Assembly: GCA_963971405.1 (NCBI GenBank)
Contig: OZ020491.1
Span: forward strand, 21,694,855-21,758,854
DNA length: 64,000 nucleotides
Origin: Psococerastis gibbosa
Lineage: Eukaryota; Arthropoda; Insecta; Psocodea; Psocidae
Reading direction: 5' to 3'
Below, piece by piece: positions 45,614 to 58,206 of the stretch. The number at the start of each line of letters is the position of its first letter. Position 1 is the first letter of the stretch. The position numbers and the translations under genes were made by a program. The notes beneath the pieces are model-generated. The model was not told the origin of the DNA. It made no database searches and saw nothing but the letters and a program-made list of their open reading frames with translations.

Positions 45614-45895
45614 GAAGTGGCGTACAAGAAAAAAAAATGCCAAAATGGACGCAATACTCAATGGAGAAGGCATAGTCCGGTTCATAAAAGCGCAACCCAT
45701 AGGACGGCTGGGACACGTCGCAAGAATTTCAGACGACCGCATGACGAAAAAGATGTACAAAACAAGCATGACAGGAAGACGACTGGCCGGACGTCCTCGA
45801 AAACGCTAGAAGGATGAGTTGGGAGTCCGTAGATGGTGGAAATGACTGGAGGAGTGCTAATGTCAAGCAGACTAAAGCTCATCAAGGGTTGTAGA
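45614..45895 (+). pseudogene. RTE-like LINE fragment, right part
   Basis: Reads [40 protein letters not shown] and, after a stop, a WWKW-type end, the usual IKAQRIRWLGHVxRM...GRPRKRW tail. Followed by (GAA)n. Confidence 0.78.
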
Positions 45896-46338
45896 GAAGA
45901 AGAAGAAGAAGAAGAAGATTTCCAAATTGAATATTTCCTACAAGCTTCAATTTAAATATTAAAAAAAGTCAGTTATTATTAACGTATTTTCAGTCAGATA
46001 ATCCCATTAACTTAATTTTGTTTAAATCTATCCCAGCCAAAAAAAATTTCCTTGTTAGTAAAAACCAAATAACTGGACAACTTCCAGTTTCGCTCATTAT
46101 TACAAAAAATTTTAACTCTGTTTAAAAAATCACAAAAACTATCGCTTGTTTATCATGAGCAACCGCAGTAAAGCAGACACATCCGTCTCTGCTTGCTTAA
46201 AACTTCTGCCGGGCGCGCATATTTTGATTGTAAAAAAATAGTAAAAGGCGTTTACTTTGGAAGCTAAGCACTCCAACATGTGAACGTTGTTTATAGTTAC
46301 AGAACAGATGGACTCGTAAATTCAAGACATCTCTTAGC

Positions 46339-46950
46339 AAGAACCTCCATTTTGTTTGTTTGGTTGCTACTGTTGTTAATGCCCTTGCTAAATGGGCCCT
46401 AAGAAGCTACTTCTTGTGCAACAAACAACCTACCAGAAAATGTTACCTTCGATCCATATGAGAAAGCATTTGCATTAATTATATCTTGTATTTTAAAATA
46501 GAGATAGGTATGTTACAAACTTTATATGTCGTATGATCAAAGCTCTTAAGAGTGTAAGAACCTCCATTTTGTTTGTTTAGTTGTTACTGTTGTAATACCC
46601 TTGCTAAATGGGCCCTAAGAAGCTACTTCATGTGCAACAAACAACCCAATGCCGTAGCTAGGATTTTATTCGGGGGGAAGGGGGCGGGTTAGAAATTTCA
46701 TTGGGTTTTTATTTTTCCTCTAAAAATCCGATTCTATCTAACATCAAGCCATTTAATTTCGGGAGGGGGGGGGGGGGAGTTTGAACCCCCCCCCTTGGCT
46801 ACGACCTTGAAACAACCTACCAGAAAATTTACCTTCGGTCCATATGAGAAAGCATTTGCATTAATGTTATATATCTTGTATTTTAAAGTAGAGATAGGTA
46901 TCTTACAAACTACAATATATAAATTTATGTATGTCGTATGATCAAAACTC
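46339..46950. repeat. 217-bp tandem duplication; second copy carries a hAT element
   Basis: AAGAACCTCCATTTTGTTTG starts both copies (46339, 46556). They agree through CAACAAACAACC, where the second is interrupted at 46647-46809, then continue with TACCAGAAAAT and GAGAAAGCATTTGCATTAAT. Confidence 0.88.
46647..46809. mobile_element. hAT-like element with known empty site
   Basis: Ends CAATGCCGTAGCTAGG and CCTTGGCTACGACCTTG; duplication AAACAACC at 46639-46646 and 46810-46817. The tandem sister at 46339 shows the uninterrupted AAACAACCTACCAG, so the insertion is dated after the duplication. G tracts lie inside the ends; related to the element at 20715. Confidence 0.93.
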
Positions 46951-47309
46951 TTAAGAGTGTACGTCCCGTAGGAAATTGGCAGCCCGAAATATAATACTTC
47001 TTATTTTTTATTTAAATAACTAAGCAAGTTATAGAGTTGTAGAAGACTACTTTATACATTATATATTATTAATTTTTGGGTTTGTAGTTTTTTCATGGTG
47101 TCTGTTATATGCGAAATTTTAGCCCTCAATCATTTTTATGAAAAAGCTACGGTAGGAAAAATTAAAAATACCCTATTATATAATGCATGAAGTAGTCTTC
47201 TACAACTTAAATGAGCCAAATCTTTAATAACTTACTTATTTAATTAAATAAAAATTAAACATGTTCAATATCGGGCTACCCATTTCCTATACTGGATGTA
47301 CACTCTTAA
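46951..47309. mobile_element. TTAA-flanked inverted-repeat element, short form
   Basis: TTAAGAGTGTACGTCCCGTA at the left and GGATGTACACTCTTAA at the right, with arms matching through GTTGTAGAAGACTACTT. Same family as 17970-18721. Confidence 0.8.
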
Positions 47310-48174
47310 TATTATCTCGCCAGTCGCCACTATTAATCATACCACTGCACTATTATAAAACAACACTGAGTCAAGTCATACGCTTAGTAAAATCACATTA
47401 GGGTGAATGAGGCATACTTTGCAACTGCCAATAATACAGCTGAAAAGAGTGGCTCCCACCAAGTTTAATATAGTAATGGCACACTCACGAAAAAAAAAAA
47501 TATCCATTTAATTTCTAGTTATTTTTTATATACAATAATTCCAGGCCTACAGGTACATCCCATGTTCCTATTGACGATATGTTACCCCAGTTCTTTTTCA
47601 GGTTTATTATCAGGATTTAAATCTTTATTGCAAGGATGAGCTCTCTAAACACGCGCGCAAATTGTTATCTCGTTATCATTCATTTAAGGATAGAATTTTA
47701 AGTGTACTTGACATAGCCTACTCGTTAATATCTACCGCATACATTGTAGTCACTGACATAAGGGCGAATTTTGTTCAAACTAGTTTAAATATTAGCACCG
47801 GAGTATAATACACCATAGGCTGGAACGTACCTATAGAATTTTGTGTGGGGGACTTACCTACTTTTTCGGGTCCTAGGTTGAGACTCATTAAAGTTTTTAG
47901 GCTTTGACGCCATAGTCTGTGCACTCGCAAAGATCGTCTAAAGTGCAGAAAGAATTATATTGCTCGTGACTTCGTGGTATTTCCTTTTAATAATAACAAA
48001 AAATAACAAAAACTTTAGTTTTAGAAAAACTTGTTATAACTATAACCCGAATTAGTAAAACCCAAATAATCGTTAAGAAATTAACTTTGACTAAGAAAAC
48101 CACTTGTGTTAGTATAAAACCCTGAGCGCTTCCGGCAAGAACTGCCATCTACAGAGGGAAACCCAATAGCACTG
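47310..48174. other. Intergenic, nothing recognised
   Basis: AT-rich sequence without a convincing exon, repeat boundary or RNA gene. Confidence 0.5.
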
Positions 48175-48310
48175 TTACACCTTATCTGCGATTTGAAACT
48201 TGCTCAACTCGAGGCAGAGGGAGCATTGAAGCAAATGATTGTCATCTTGGGTCGCACCACATTCGCACTTGGTGTCGTCCTAGGCTAGTTGGCCCTATCT
48301 GTAAAAGTGA
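48175..48310 (-). pseudogene. LINE zinc-knuckle remnant
   Basis: Minus strand reads DTKCECGATQDDNHLLQCSL then CLELSKFQIADKV and a stop. C-x-C-G...Q...H-L-x-C is the C-terminal knuckle of RTE-like elements. From here to 49683 there are scattered G/C tracts (48425, 48480, 48910) and no gene. Confidence 0.6.
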
Positions 48311-49683
48311 AGTAAGTGTCTGGGGGAGAAGTCTATACAAAATTTAGTATTTACTAGCTGCGCCAGCAAGTACCTAATTTTTGGCGCCAACGCCATTTTT
48401 ACAAATTAATACTTAAACATTCTGGGGAGGGGGGGTCAATTGCCCCCTAGGCTTCCTATCTACAGGAATAGACGTTGCAGGGGGGGGGGGTCCAACGGGT
48501 CTGGACCCCCCTCCCCAAATTAAGCAAAACAACAAATTTTTCAGATATTTATTTTAGGTTTTCAGTTTCTGTTTCCAGTTTTGTTAATAAAGTTCTAGTC
48601 TGCAAAATCTAAACATTTTGCCGACAAACTATTTCAGTCCTATTTTTTAAAATAAAAATTCCCATGGGAGACTTCTTGGCCCCCAATCGTTAGCTGTAAT
48701 ATTCTTCATACATAAAATATAAACATAACAGCTTTCAGTGCCTAAATTCCACTATTTTGGGCCTATTCTTTTTCAAAATAATTCCCCCTTTGTCTCACGA
48801 ACCCTCGCGTGCCTGGGCAGGGGAAATTAAAAAATTAAGATCATGTCCCTAATTAGAAGCTGCGCACGTCCATGAGAAAAGCTTTCCTTTCTTTCTACTA
48901 TCTTACGAAAATGGGGGGGGGGGGGTAGGCGCCAAATGAAACACCGCCCCTTTCGAAAACCTATCGTAAGGGGGCAAACTTTATGTATTAAAGTTGCTTG
49001 AAAACTCAACCTCCACAAAAAAAAAAAAAAAAAAAAGATTCTGACCACATTGAGTAGAACCCTAATAATAGAACCCTAATAGTAGAAAAACAATGACATA
49101 ACTTTCAAATAATGGTGCAATTCAAATGATTCATTTTTATCAGCACCAATTAAAATAACGCTAATCCCCTATGCAGAATTTTTTACAAGCAGCTGCTGTA
49201 GTTGCATAAGAAATACCGTATGTCCGTATGTTTACCAACAGTTACGGTGCTGATGAGATGTTAAATTGCAATGCAGTGAATGAAAAAGACAATGCAATGA
49301 TGAGTTAAGACTCAGAATGAATTTGAAGCTGAGACAATGCAAAACTTGAGCAGCTGCATTCAACTTGTAGCATCCAGAAAATCCGTAAGTACGTCGAAAC
49401 CCCTGAAGTAAGTCATCAACAAAAGTCATGGTAAATTAAAGAATACTTTTAATCTGCCTCCACCCCCCCCCCCCCTCTAAAATATCGGGGGAAAATATAT
49501 ATAATGCAAGATATGCCAACACATCAACATAACACAGGGTGCAGATATAAACAAACCTACTATCTATATCAACAGTCACGACAAGCTACTCCCAAAAGCC
49601 TATGTTGGAAAAATGTATTTTAATCAACAATACAATACAATATATATTTCCTTTAAATTATACAATACAAGTAAAGTATAAAA

Positions 49684-50548
49684 AAACCTGTTCGAGTTTA
49701 CTCGAACATGCTTTCCAATTTATCAAAATTAGTAGATAGAGAAAATGAGTAATTTCATGGTAAATAATTTTCCTATGGGGGGGGGGTTGTCCACCTGACG
49801 TCACTGGAGGTGAGGTAAATTCTAGATAGGTCAGACCAATACATTACCACACAACAGTACTGGCAGGGCACGCAATGCATTTGAGCGTGAATTTTCTATC
49901 ATTTTTTCAAAAAATCATTTTTTTTTTTACAAAACCAAATACTTTTCTGGGAAGCAAACTGTCCGGTTTCGTTACTCAATTTAACACCTAAAACATACCT
50001 GAAGGTAGAAATCATCGATAGAAATGTTTCGCAGAAAAATTATTTTTTAGTAATTTTTCATTAAAATTTAGTTATTTTTATTTTTTTACCCCCAGAAGCA
50101 ATTTATCACGGGGCAAGCGACCCCACGCATTTCGTTACTATTAATAACGACTACAATATATGTGAATTTAAAATAAATCGTTGGAGTAGTTTTTGAGAAA
50201 TAATTTTTTTAGACGTTTCTTTGGAGTTTTTTGAGAATAAAACCCCCCCAAATTAAGTTAGCCCCAAATCAAAAAAAAATGTTCCTAGGCATGATTTTTG
50301 TGAACCTACATGCCAAATTTCATCAAGATCGACCGAGTAGTTTGCCCGGAAATCGACGCACAGACAGACAGACAGACAGACAGACAGCCAGCCAGAACGA
50401 CAGACAGAACGACAGACAGACAGACATTTCGTAAAAACCACTTTTTTGGGTTCCTGGGACCTGAAAACGTGTAAATCCGTTGAAATCTCGGAATCGAAAA
50501 TTTCGACCGTCACAAGGCTTTCCTTATACTACGTATAAATTGGAAAGC
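49684..50548 (-). mobile_element. Family A repeat, copy 4 (reverse)
   Basis: Starts CCTGTTCGAGTTTACTCGAA, includes CACCTGACGTCACTGGAGG near 49791, a long GACA run near 50362, and ends ATAAATTGGAAAGC at 50535-50548. Confidence 0.85.
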
Positions 50549-52309
50549 AATAAAATCGTCAGAATATCGTCAAAATCAGGTAGTTCTGTCATAGTCATTG
50601 TGCTAGTGCCTCAGTGACAGTGTGAACTTCCCTTCCTAAGCAATATAGTACATGGAACTAGCAACAGTGCGAACTTCCTATAGATAAAAAACCTCACCAA
50701 ACTATAAATTATCCAGAAACATAATCCTCAAATGGCTTATAGAAACACAAGTGTCCCAAACAAATGTCAAATAACAAATAACATGTACACACACAATACC
50801 TACTCCATACAATACGTTACCACACCATACAAACATTCATTCATACAATATTTACTTCCAATAAATTTAAATCAGTTAATCTAGTCAAAATTAATAATTT
50901 TACTACTGTGATGCATTGCGGAGTCTCAGTATTAGATGTCGACCGCAGATGTTGACGAAACGTTTTTATGCACTCTTTTAAATCATCCAAGGAAGGCCCA
51001 TGAGCCCGGGCTATGCATAATACCTTATATATCAGTCTGCCAAGTTTTGTCGAACTCTGTTAATATTTACGGAAGTCATTACAGTGACTCCTGGAAGTGT
51101 TATACAGTAAACAAATGCGGATATTAATGTATATCGTCGCGGGGTAGTTTTGAATTGATAAACTATCCACAAATCTTCCTTAAATCACTGAATGGTGGCC
51201 CCCTCAATAGGTAGAATTTTTTAAACAAAAACCCACCTACTTTTTATCCGGTCTTAGTCTCAGTCTCGGAACCTAGACTCGGCGAACACTACACGAAACT
51301 GCGATGCTATACATACTGTATTTATCCTATCCCCAAAGCACTTGCGAGAAATTACTTAATGAAAGACAACAAACATATATCTACAGCTAAGAAAACCCCT
51401 CTCTTTAGTATCTATTTAACTAATGGATATGCCCGATGGGCACTTCCTTCAGTTACTGGAATTTGCAGAAGTTATTTTAAAACCAATATTTCCTGTCAGA
51501 AATATGCTGTAAAGCGATGGCAAAGAAACAATGTTAAAGTCTCAATTTCATTGAATTATGGAGGGAGTAAAGGAAAATATCTTTCAGAGGTTAAATATTC
51601 ACAGTTGAATATTTCCCCGGAAATTATCATCATTCCTTGTTACTTGTACTTCAAACAAGTCAGATGCGATAAATTTAACAGAATTTTTAGAAACTTTACT
51701 TCCAGATTTTTTTTAATTGGGGGTAAATGGACGAGTCGACGATGAACGATCATTTATTTTCTGTAACTCGTCGAGCATGAGCAAAACAATTTTAGGGAGA
51801 TTCATCTAGCATACCTATTGAGACGGCGACCAATGACTTTCGGAAAATTTCTTCACAACTTTTCATTTCATAACCCCCTGAGCCTAAAACCACCCTCTGT
51901 TCAAAATGTTACACATATATATCGATTTTTGGAAACACTCTAACTTCCGTAAATATTATCCGATTTGGATGAAACTTGGCACTAAAATTGATCATACAAA
52001 TATCTTGATCGAGTTCGTTAACCAGCTAGATCCACTATTTAGTTACAAGATGGCGGCCGATTAAAACCTTATATAATTCATATCTCAGTTAATATTGGTC
52101 GCAGAGGAATTAATTAAAATCTGAATGAAAGTCCGTATTATTATCTACGATAATGGTAATTTTCAATTTACCATGGATTTTTTGACAGGTAACTAAGCAA
52201 TAATAATAGGGAAAAACTAGTCCCACCGGACAAGTTAAAAGAAAACAAACTAAAATTATTGTTATTTCCATTATAACATCGGCTATAATATAATAGTTTG
52301 CTTCGCTGT
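50549..52309. other. Intergenic; fragments of repeat R
   Basis: Repeat R runs in reverse at about 51780-52150 (ACCTATTGAGACGGCG, ACAAGATGGCGGCCGATTAA), with a piece near 51030. An open frame of 128 codons at 51359-51745 has no recognisable domain and is probably chance. Confidence 0.5.
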
Positions 52310-52400
52310 GTTCCTGGTTGACCTCTTCAGTCACCTCACTATGTAACTTAATACTTGTGTTGAGTTACGACACTTCTCCACTAGCAAGAGGTGTAGGGAC
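52310..52400 (-). mobile_element. SINE-like repeat S2 (reverse fragment)
   Basis: TTGACCTCTTCAGTCACCTC and GTGTTGAGTTACGACAC as in other S2 copies. Confidence 0.5.
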
Positions 52401-52609
52401 TATCAGCATAATTAAAATAAAATAAATAATTTCAACTACCAAAATTAATTATTCAAGCAATTACTATTAAAAGTATTACATCTCCAATACGGTTAGTTAT
52501 AGCTGTAACTATCCCAGCATTATAAGATTTGAACTAGAACATGGCGCCTGGGGCACAAACTTTAATTTTACATAGTCACGAGCATTAGCGTAGCCTGTAT
52601 TGAGTTTTT

Positions 52610-52745
52610 TTTTCCAACGCCCAATGCCTGCTTTGAGCATTTCTGCTATAAGCAACCCTGTCAGCTTGGCGGGGGGAGTAAGTCTGTTTATTAACTTGAG
52701 GCACCCTTAGGGTATAGACTCCTTTACCTCGGGGAAGCCTATATT
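52610..52745 (+). repeat. Repeat X-prime fragment
   Basis: TTTTTCCAACGCC, CTGCTATAAGCAACCCTGTC and TTTACCTCGGGGAAG match 10905-11020. An open frame of 117 codons follows (52768-53121) but shows no known domain. Confidence 0.55.
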
Positions 52746-53177
52746 GAGGTTATTTATTTAGTAAGTCATGAGCAGGTCTGTTTACTTATCAAGGCAGGCC
52801 ATACCCATTACTAGGATTGCTGCAGAGGAGGAATATATTAACATTGGGCATGGCATGGGAGGAAAAGGAGTATATTGGCTGGCTGTCGGCTACAGCGCAG
52901 AGTGTATAGACCATGGGGAAACATGCCATGTTGACACTCTCAATTTATCTCAGCCATTCGGAGCGTGCGGTCGCGTTAACGGCTCTTTCCCGTACCTGGT
53001 AAGTACGTTCGGCGCACGTAATATTAAACCGTTACCTACTTATAAACAACGTATCTATTGTGGCAATGTACTACGACTGACTATACGAGTACGACTACGA
53101 TTTCCTGCACCAACCATTTAAAATCTGAATTTTTTCCAACGCCAACCACTAGTCACGGAACTGAGTCACTTATTAAT

Positions 53178-53446
53178 CTGGCCATTCACGAGGGCTCCAA
53201 ACGGACTCGCGCCAAGCCAAATGGCGCGTCCTGTACCATTTGGCGTTAGCGCCATTTAGAGGGGTCATCACGACTACGCTGAACCAGTCGCTCCAAATCT
53301 ACGTTGACACTGTACAATTTGAAAGATTTGGAGCGACTGGTTCAGCGTAGTCGTGATGACCCCTCTAAATGGCGCTAACGCCAAATGGAACAGGACGCGC
53401 CATTTGGCTTGGCGCGAGTCCGTTTGGAGCCTTCGTGAATGGCCAG
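53178..53446. mobile_element. Near-perfect 123/123-bp hairpin element
   Basis: Left arm 53178-53300 begins CTGGCCATTCACGA and right arm 53324-53446 is its reverse complement with 2 mismatches in 123; the loop is 23 bases. Arms contain the palindrome GGCGTTAGCGCC and GCGCCAAGCCAAATGGCGCG. No coding capacity. The equal arms and tight loop suggest a young foldback element. Confidence 0.92.
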
Positions 53447-54892
53447 CTTTATTATGGGTATGAATCGCGCCAAGTTCAGTTCTTTATAAATCCTCCAAAT
53501 TCGGAAGTTAACTATTCAATCAAACTTAGTTTATTGTCAGTGTCAAATACCATATTATATTATAACACTAGGCCTGCAATATATCAGTGTTACAATTAAA
53601 ATTAGTAGTGGCATATACTGTATATTATATAATTAAGACGAAGTGGAAATGTGGAACAAGTTGCAAATACTTTCATTATAAATACGATATTATTTTATAT
53701 TGTAATTTGAACCTAATTGGCCGTCAACAGTTTTAAGAGCAAATCGGATATACCCCCGCCCCTCCTAAGAATTTTTGGTTCAAAGTCGAATTTCGAATGA
53801 ACTCACAACAATAGAGCAAAAAATGAAAGTAGAAGGAGAAGAAATGCTCTTCTACATTTTGATACAAATGTAGCCGACGCTAACCCCGTTTGGCCACAAA
53901 TTTTAAAGGTATGAAAAACGTTTGAATGTAAAATGTTTAACAACTGTGGCCAAATAGTGCTAGCGTCTGCTAAATTCAATGTATTAAAATGTATAGCAGC
54001 GTTTCATCTACTTCTCTATTTTACTTTATGATTGACACTTGATTCATAGAGTTCTGACTTTGTACAAAAACACGAAGGGGCGGGGCGGAGGCGGGGTTGA
54101 TATACCCTTAACAAGCTCCCACAGGCCTCAAGTAAAACGAGCCGCACTGTTCATCAAAGGCGGATCAGGGGGTCCTACACCCCCCCCCCCTCTCAAATTT
54201 CTTCACCAAGCAAACGATACATACGTTTATTGACTAAATATATCAAATAATACTGAACAAGTTCCTCTTAAAACTGCCCCCCCCTCGCAACAAAAATCCT
54301 AGTTCAACCTATGCCAGTCATTCGGATACAGTTTCATATACAATCAGTGTCAATGTGGAAAGTGTGAACCTGTTATAAACGATCATTTGTGGCGATTTTA
54401 TCGGTGAATTGTGACACTCATTTATGTTGTTTCAATTTCACAAAAGAACCCCATATAAATATAGGCTTTTATTTTATCGAGACGCAGCAGGGGGTTTCCC
54501 CCGAAATTTATTGTCGTTGTTTATGGTTTATTGGCTGATAATCGTAACAAATTGATATTAGGTTAGCTTGGGCGAGCATTAAAACAATTTTTTACTAGTT
54601 GACATAATAACTTCTTCACCATAGCTAGAAACAAATTACTAGACCGCATCTTCCCCTTAATGACAGGCCTCCCTTTTAATTATGCCCACATGATCTCTAA
54701 AAGTGACTCCTACCAGGCTATATATGACTTTCTAAGGGAAGTCCACGTAGAATTTTAATTCCACCTACCCACCATAGCTGTATGTGAGCCCACAATGCCA
54801 AAAAAAAAACTTCTTCAGACGTAGCACGGAACGGAAACCGTATCCGGGAGTAAGATTGAATTATTTAAAATAAACCCCAATAAATATAGGAA

Positions 54893-55092
54893 ATTTAGAT
54901 TAGTGGTAAGTCCTCTGACTTTCACAAGAAAGGTTGATGGTTCGAGTCCCACACTTGCTACATTTTCTGGCCATGCTTCGGAGGGCATGTAAAGCATGCG
55001 GTCTCGGGCCTTCCTAGTTGAGTGCAAGAGAAGGCTTTACAGCCCTAACTCCGCTAGGTTGGCTTAGTAATAGTACAAAAAGTTTTTTTTTA
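54893..55092 (+). mobile_element. SINE S1, best-preserved head
   Basis: TTAGTGGTAAGTCCTCTGAC and GATGGTTCGAGTCCC look like tRNA A and B boxes with GACTTTCACAAGAAAG between. The body and the GGGC/GCCC-type 3' hairpin follow, ending in a T/A-rich tail. Confidence 0.82.
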
Positions 55093-57524
55093 TAAAAGTA
55101 TATAAATTTACTTACAAGAATAACATTGGCTAATTAATTTTGATGTTGGTATATACGGGTTCACTCGTACCAATTATTATTGTCTGTTTTTACACAGAAG
55201 TAAGTATTTATCCATAGGCCTAAATTGAGAGGTTATATTGATCGACTCGGCAAATTGTCTAATGATGTACTACTAGTATAATCAAGTTTTTATGTATAGA
55301 AAATAAACATTAAGTACAGAAGAAAACCTTTTGCAGGACCCTTTTCACTGCACATCACTGTGCACCTGTTTAAGCAATTAGGTACTGTAATGCTTAAAAT
55401 ACGCAATAGTAATATCTATGTAGGGAAAAGAATCAAAAGATAGGTACGATACATACTCAGTGAACGAAAAGCACTGAATAGAACAAGCCCCTATCTTTAA
55501 ATCTTTTTGAGGTCTTATTTGTCAAGTATGACACTGCTATTGCCGGGATTAAAAAAAATCCGCTTCCAGTACCCGTGAGGTTATCAATTTTAGAAGTCTC
55601 CTTGTTGCCTAGCTCAAACCCCGTTCTAGCCACCAGCGTAGCGTATACGTATACCTGGACAACTTCCCAGCCATATATGACTCCTCGTTGCCTAGCTTAA
55701 AGAACGCTCTTACTCACAACTTATGTCTCGACAGCTTTCCAACTTTACTCGTCTTTCTTGTAAGTTCAAAACTACTAAGAATCAAATTAATAATGGGCAA
55801 CATTATTTTCAGGGGAACTGAAAGACATCAGAAACTTTGGACTTTTGTAAGAAAGTCTCAAAAGCTAATGCTGGAGCTGTAACTGCGGAAAAGTGGCCAC
55901 TTGTAAAAGGTATAGTAGTTGTGCTTGTGACAGAAAGCTCAAGTGCTTAAGTTATTTAATTAAAATCCGTCACTATAGGGGATTGAACTTGAAGACAGTA
56001 AATTATTCCATAGCGGGTAATTTTAATTTAAGGGATGTTTAGTTTAGTTTTGTTTTGTTTGAGAGAAACATTTATTTAACTCTTAAGGGAACATTTGCTC
56101 CCGAAACAAACATTAAATTAATTGTCAAAGAGATTTTATTATATATATTGTAGGCTACTATTGCACAAAACTTGTAGTAAGCCATTAACACGATATTTAT
56201 TTAGTAAAATAATTTATTATTATTATTATTATCAATAATGAGTACTATACAATGGTTTACTCATATTAATTATTATTAATTATATTTATATCTTGCAGTG
56301 CCACTGCACTATGATCGCTCGATAAGCGGAAGCTTGAGCGTGATAATGCTGATTAATAACAAATTGTTGTTCTCAATATATGCACCTTGTCCGGGGTTAC
56401 CGGTCAAGGAAAAAAGTGAACTGAAGTGAAGTGAATATTTTAAGGATTAGTATCTGCAGTACAACAGTACCTACAGCAGGATGCATTATTTTGTGTCCGC
56501 AATACCTTCTTTCTGCAATTCGTAATTTATTAGTTGACCTATTTTTTTCTCAATATCATGGTTAGCCGGCTAGGAAAAGAAAAAAAAAACCTAATTATTT
56601 ATTGTACAAAAATGTCTAAAAAAATTGAGGGAAATTCTAAATTGAACTTTTCGCCATTCCTTGTAAGGAAAGTTACAAGTTTCTTCCTAGTGAATAATAA
56701 AACAACAGCAAACAAATTAGCATATTCCTTTCAATTTTGAATTCTGAAGCTGAATAATGAGCTTTCTAAAAATATGGTACGCGAGTATACTGTAAAAAAC
56801 TTTTTGTTAACAAATTTTTGGAAAATTAGCACGAAAACAGAATTTATAATCAATTCAGTAGGCTACTTTAAATTTTACGATCAGCGCGGAGTGAAACATG
56901 AATTAATTTTAATTTTAGAATAATGGCGTACGAATTATTTGGTAAACAATATAATGTATGCACAGCATACAATCAACATCATGTCAGTTAAATTACAATT
57001 TTAACTCACTCATGGAATATTAATTGTGAATGCTAAGATAATTTGGGAAATTTTAGTATACACAATGAGCTTCCCAGTTTACAAAAGCGCGTTAATGGCG
57101 AGTGAGATGAACCTAATCTAATACCTACAGTAGAATTAATTTCTTGTCAAGAAAAGACAGGTGGCTTAGGGTTTCCCATCAAATTCTCCTTCAACTTCAA
57201 AGGTGCTTACAAACGCAGCTGTTTCTATAAATTACCGGAAAACCAGACGAAACTATAGTAGTAGTAATTAATAGAAACCTACCGTTTCATAGGCCGGGAC
57301 CTCTTTGCCAACTATTCCAGCCTTCATGTCGTAACTCAACACGGGTACTAACCTACAGAGGCGCCTGAAGAGAGCAATCAATTCATTAATTAAATTGATT
57401 GTACTAGTATGCAATTTACCTTTTGATTTTAAAAATAAGCAGTTGGGTAAATAGCCTGCGTTTTGATAAAGCCAGTATAGACCTTTGTAGACCTGTATAG
57501 ACCTTTAGGACTTAAATGGATTAG
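55093..57524. other. Intergenic, mostly unique AT-rich DNA
   Basis: A (TTA)n patch near 56215 and an S2 piece near 57330-57420 are the only repeats I recognise. Short open frames at 55688 and 56534 have no features of coding sequence. Confidence 0.5.
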
Positions 57525-57665
57525 TGGTAGCTTGTTCGTACTTGTCCGAGTCTGTATACATCATGCGATCGGTAACCTTACGTAACTCAACACAGGTATT
57601 ACCTATAAAGGCGACTGAAGAGGTTATTCCGATACATTCATTGAATTGTTAGTACGCGAATAATC
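57525..57665 (+). mobile_element. SINE-like repeat S2, with tRNA-like head
   Basis: ATTAGTGGTAGCTTGTTCGT, CGAGTCTGTATACATCATGC, TACGTAACTCAACACAGGTA and GGCGACTGAAGAGGTTAT. Confidence 0.6.
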
Positions 57666-58206
57666 TTTTATATGAAAAAATAAATAAATAAATAAAATAA
57701 AACCTATTTTGTTCTTAATTCTTCATCCGAGCAGTTGCACACCTTTGCGGCTGCAGAACGGGGGATTAATTAATTTCGTCAAAATATCACGTTCAAAATG
57801 GCTGCCATAATTGTTTTACAGTAGCCTGATGTCAGAACCAGTTCATAACTACAGGTGGCCAGATAGATTTAGTTCAGTTTCAGTTCAGTTTATTTTGTTT
57901 CAAAAAAAAAATTTCTACAGGTTAAAGTGGCTTTTACCACAGGCAGCATGGCCGTGCGTGGTTTATCACAGCGACGATACAATACATGATGTCATTCTAT
58001 ATGATAATCAATATAACAATTTTTGTTTTCGTCAATATTTATTAGTAGTTTAGTAGGGTTAGTTTATGATTATTAATTAGTGCAGTTAGTTAGTAGTTAT
58101 TAGTTAATAAGGGTACAATTGGGTTGATAAGGGCGTTTTATGGTTTTCTATGAAGTAGGGTACATAGTTTCTTTTCTGAATGTTCCTGAATGTTCTATTT
58201 ATTATT

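Noticed and set aside
51359..51745. 128-codon open frame downstream of AASS
   Set aside because: No domain, no splice context and composition like the surrounding AT-rich DNA; most likely chance.
52768..53121. 117-codon open frame before the hairpin element
   Set aside because: No recognisable motif; it starts in repeat-flanking sequence and has no second supporting signal.
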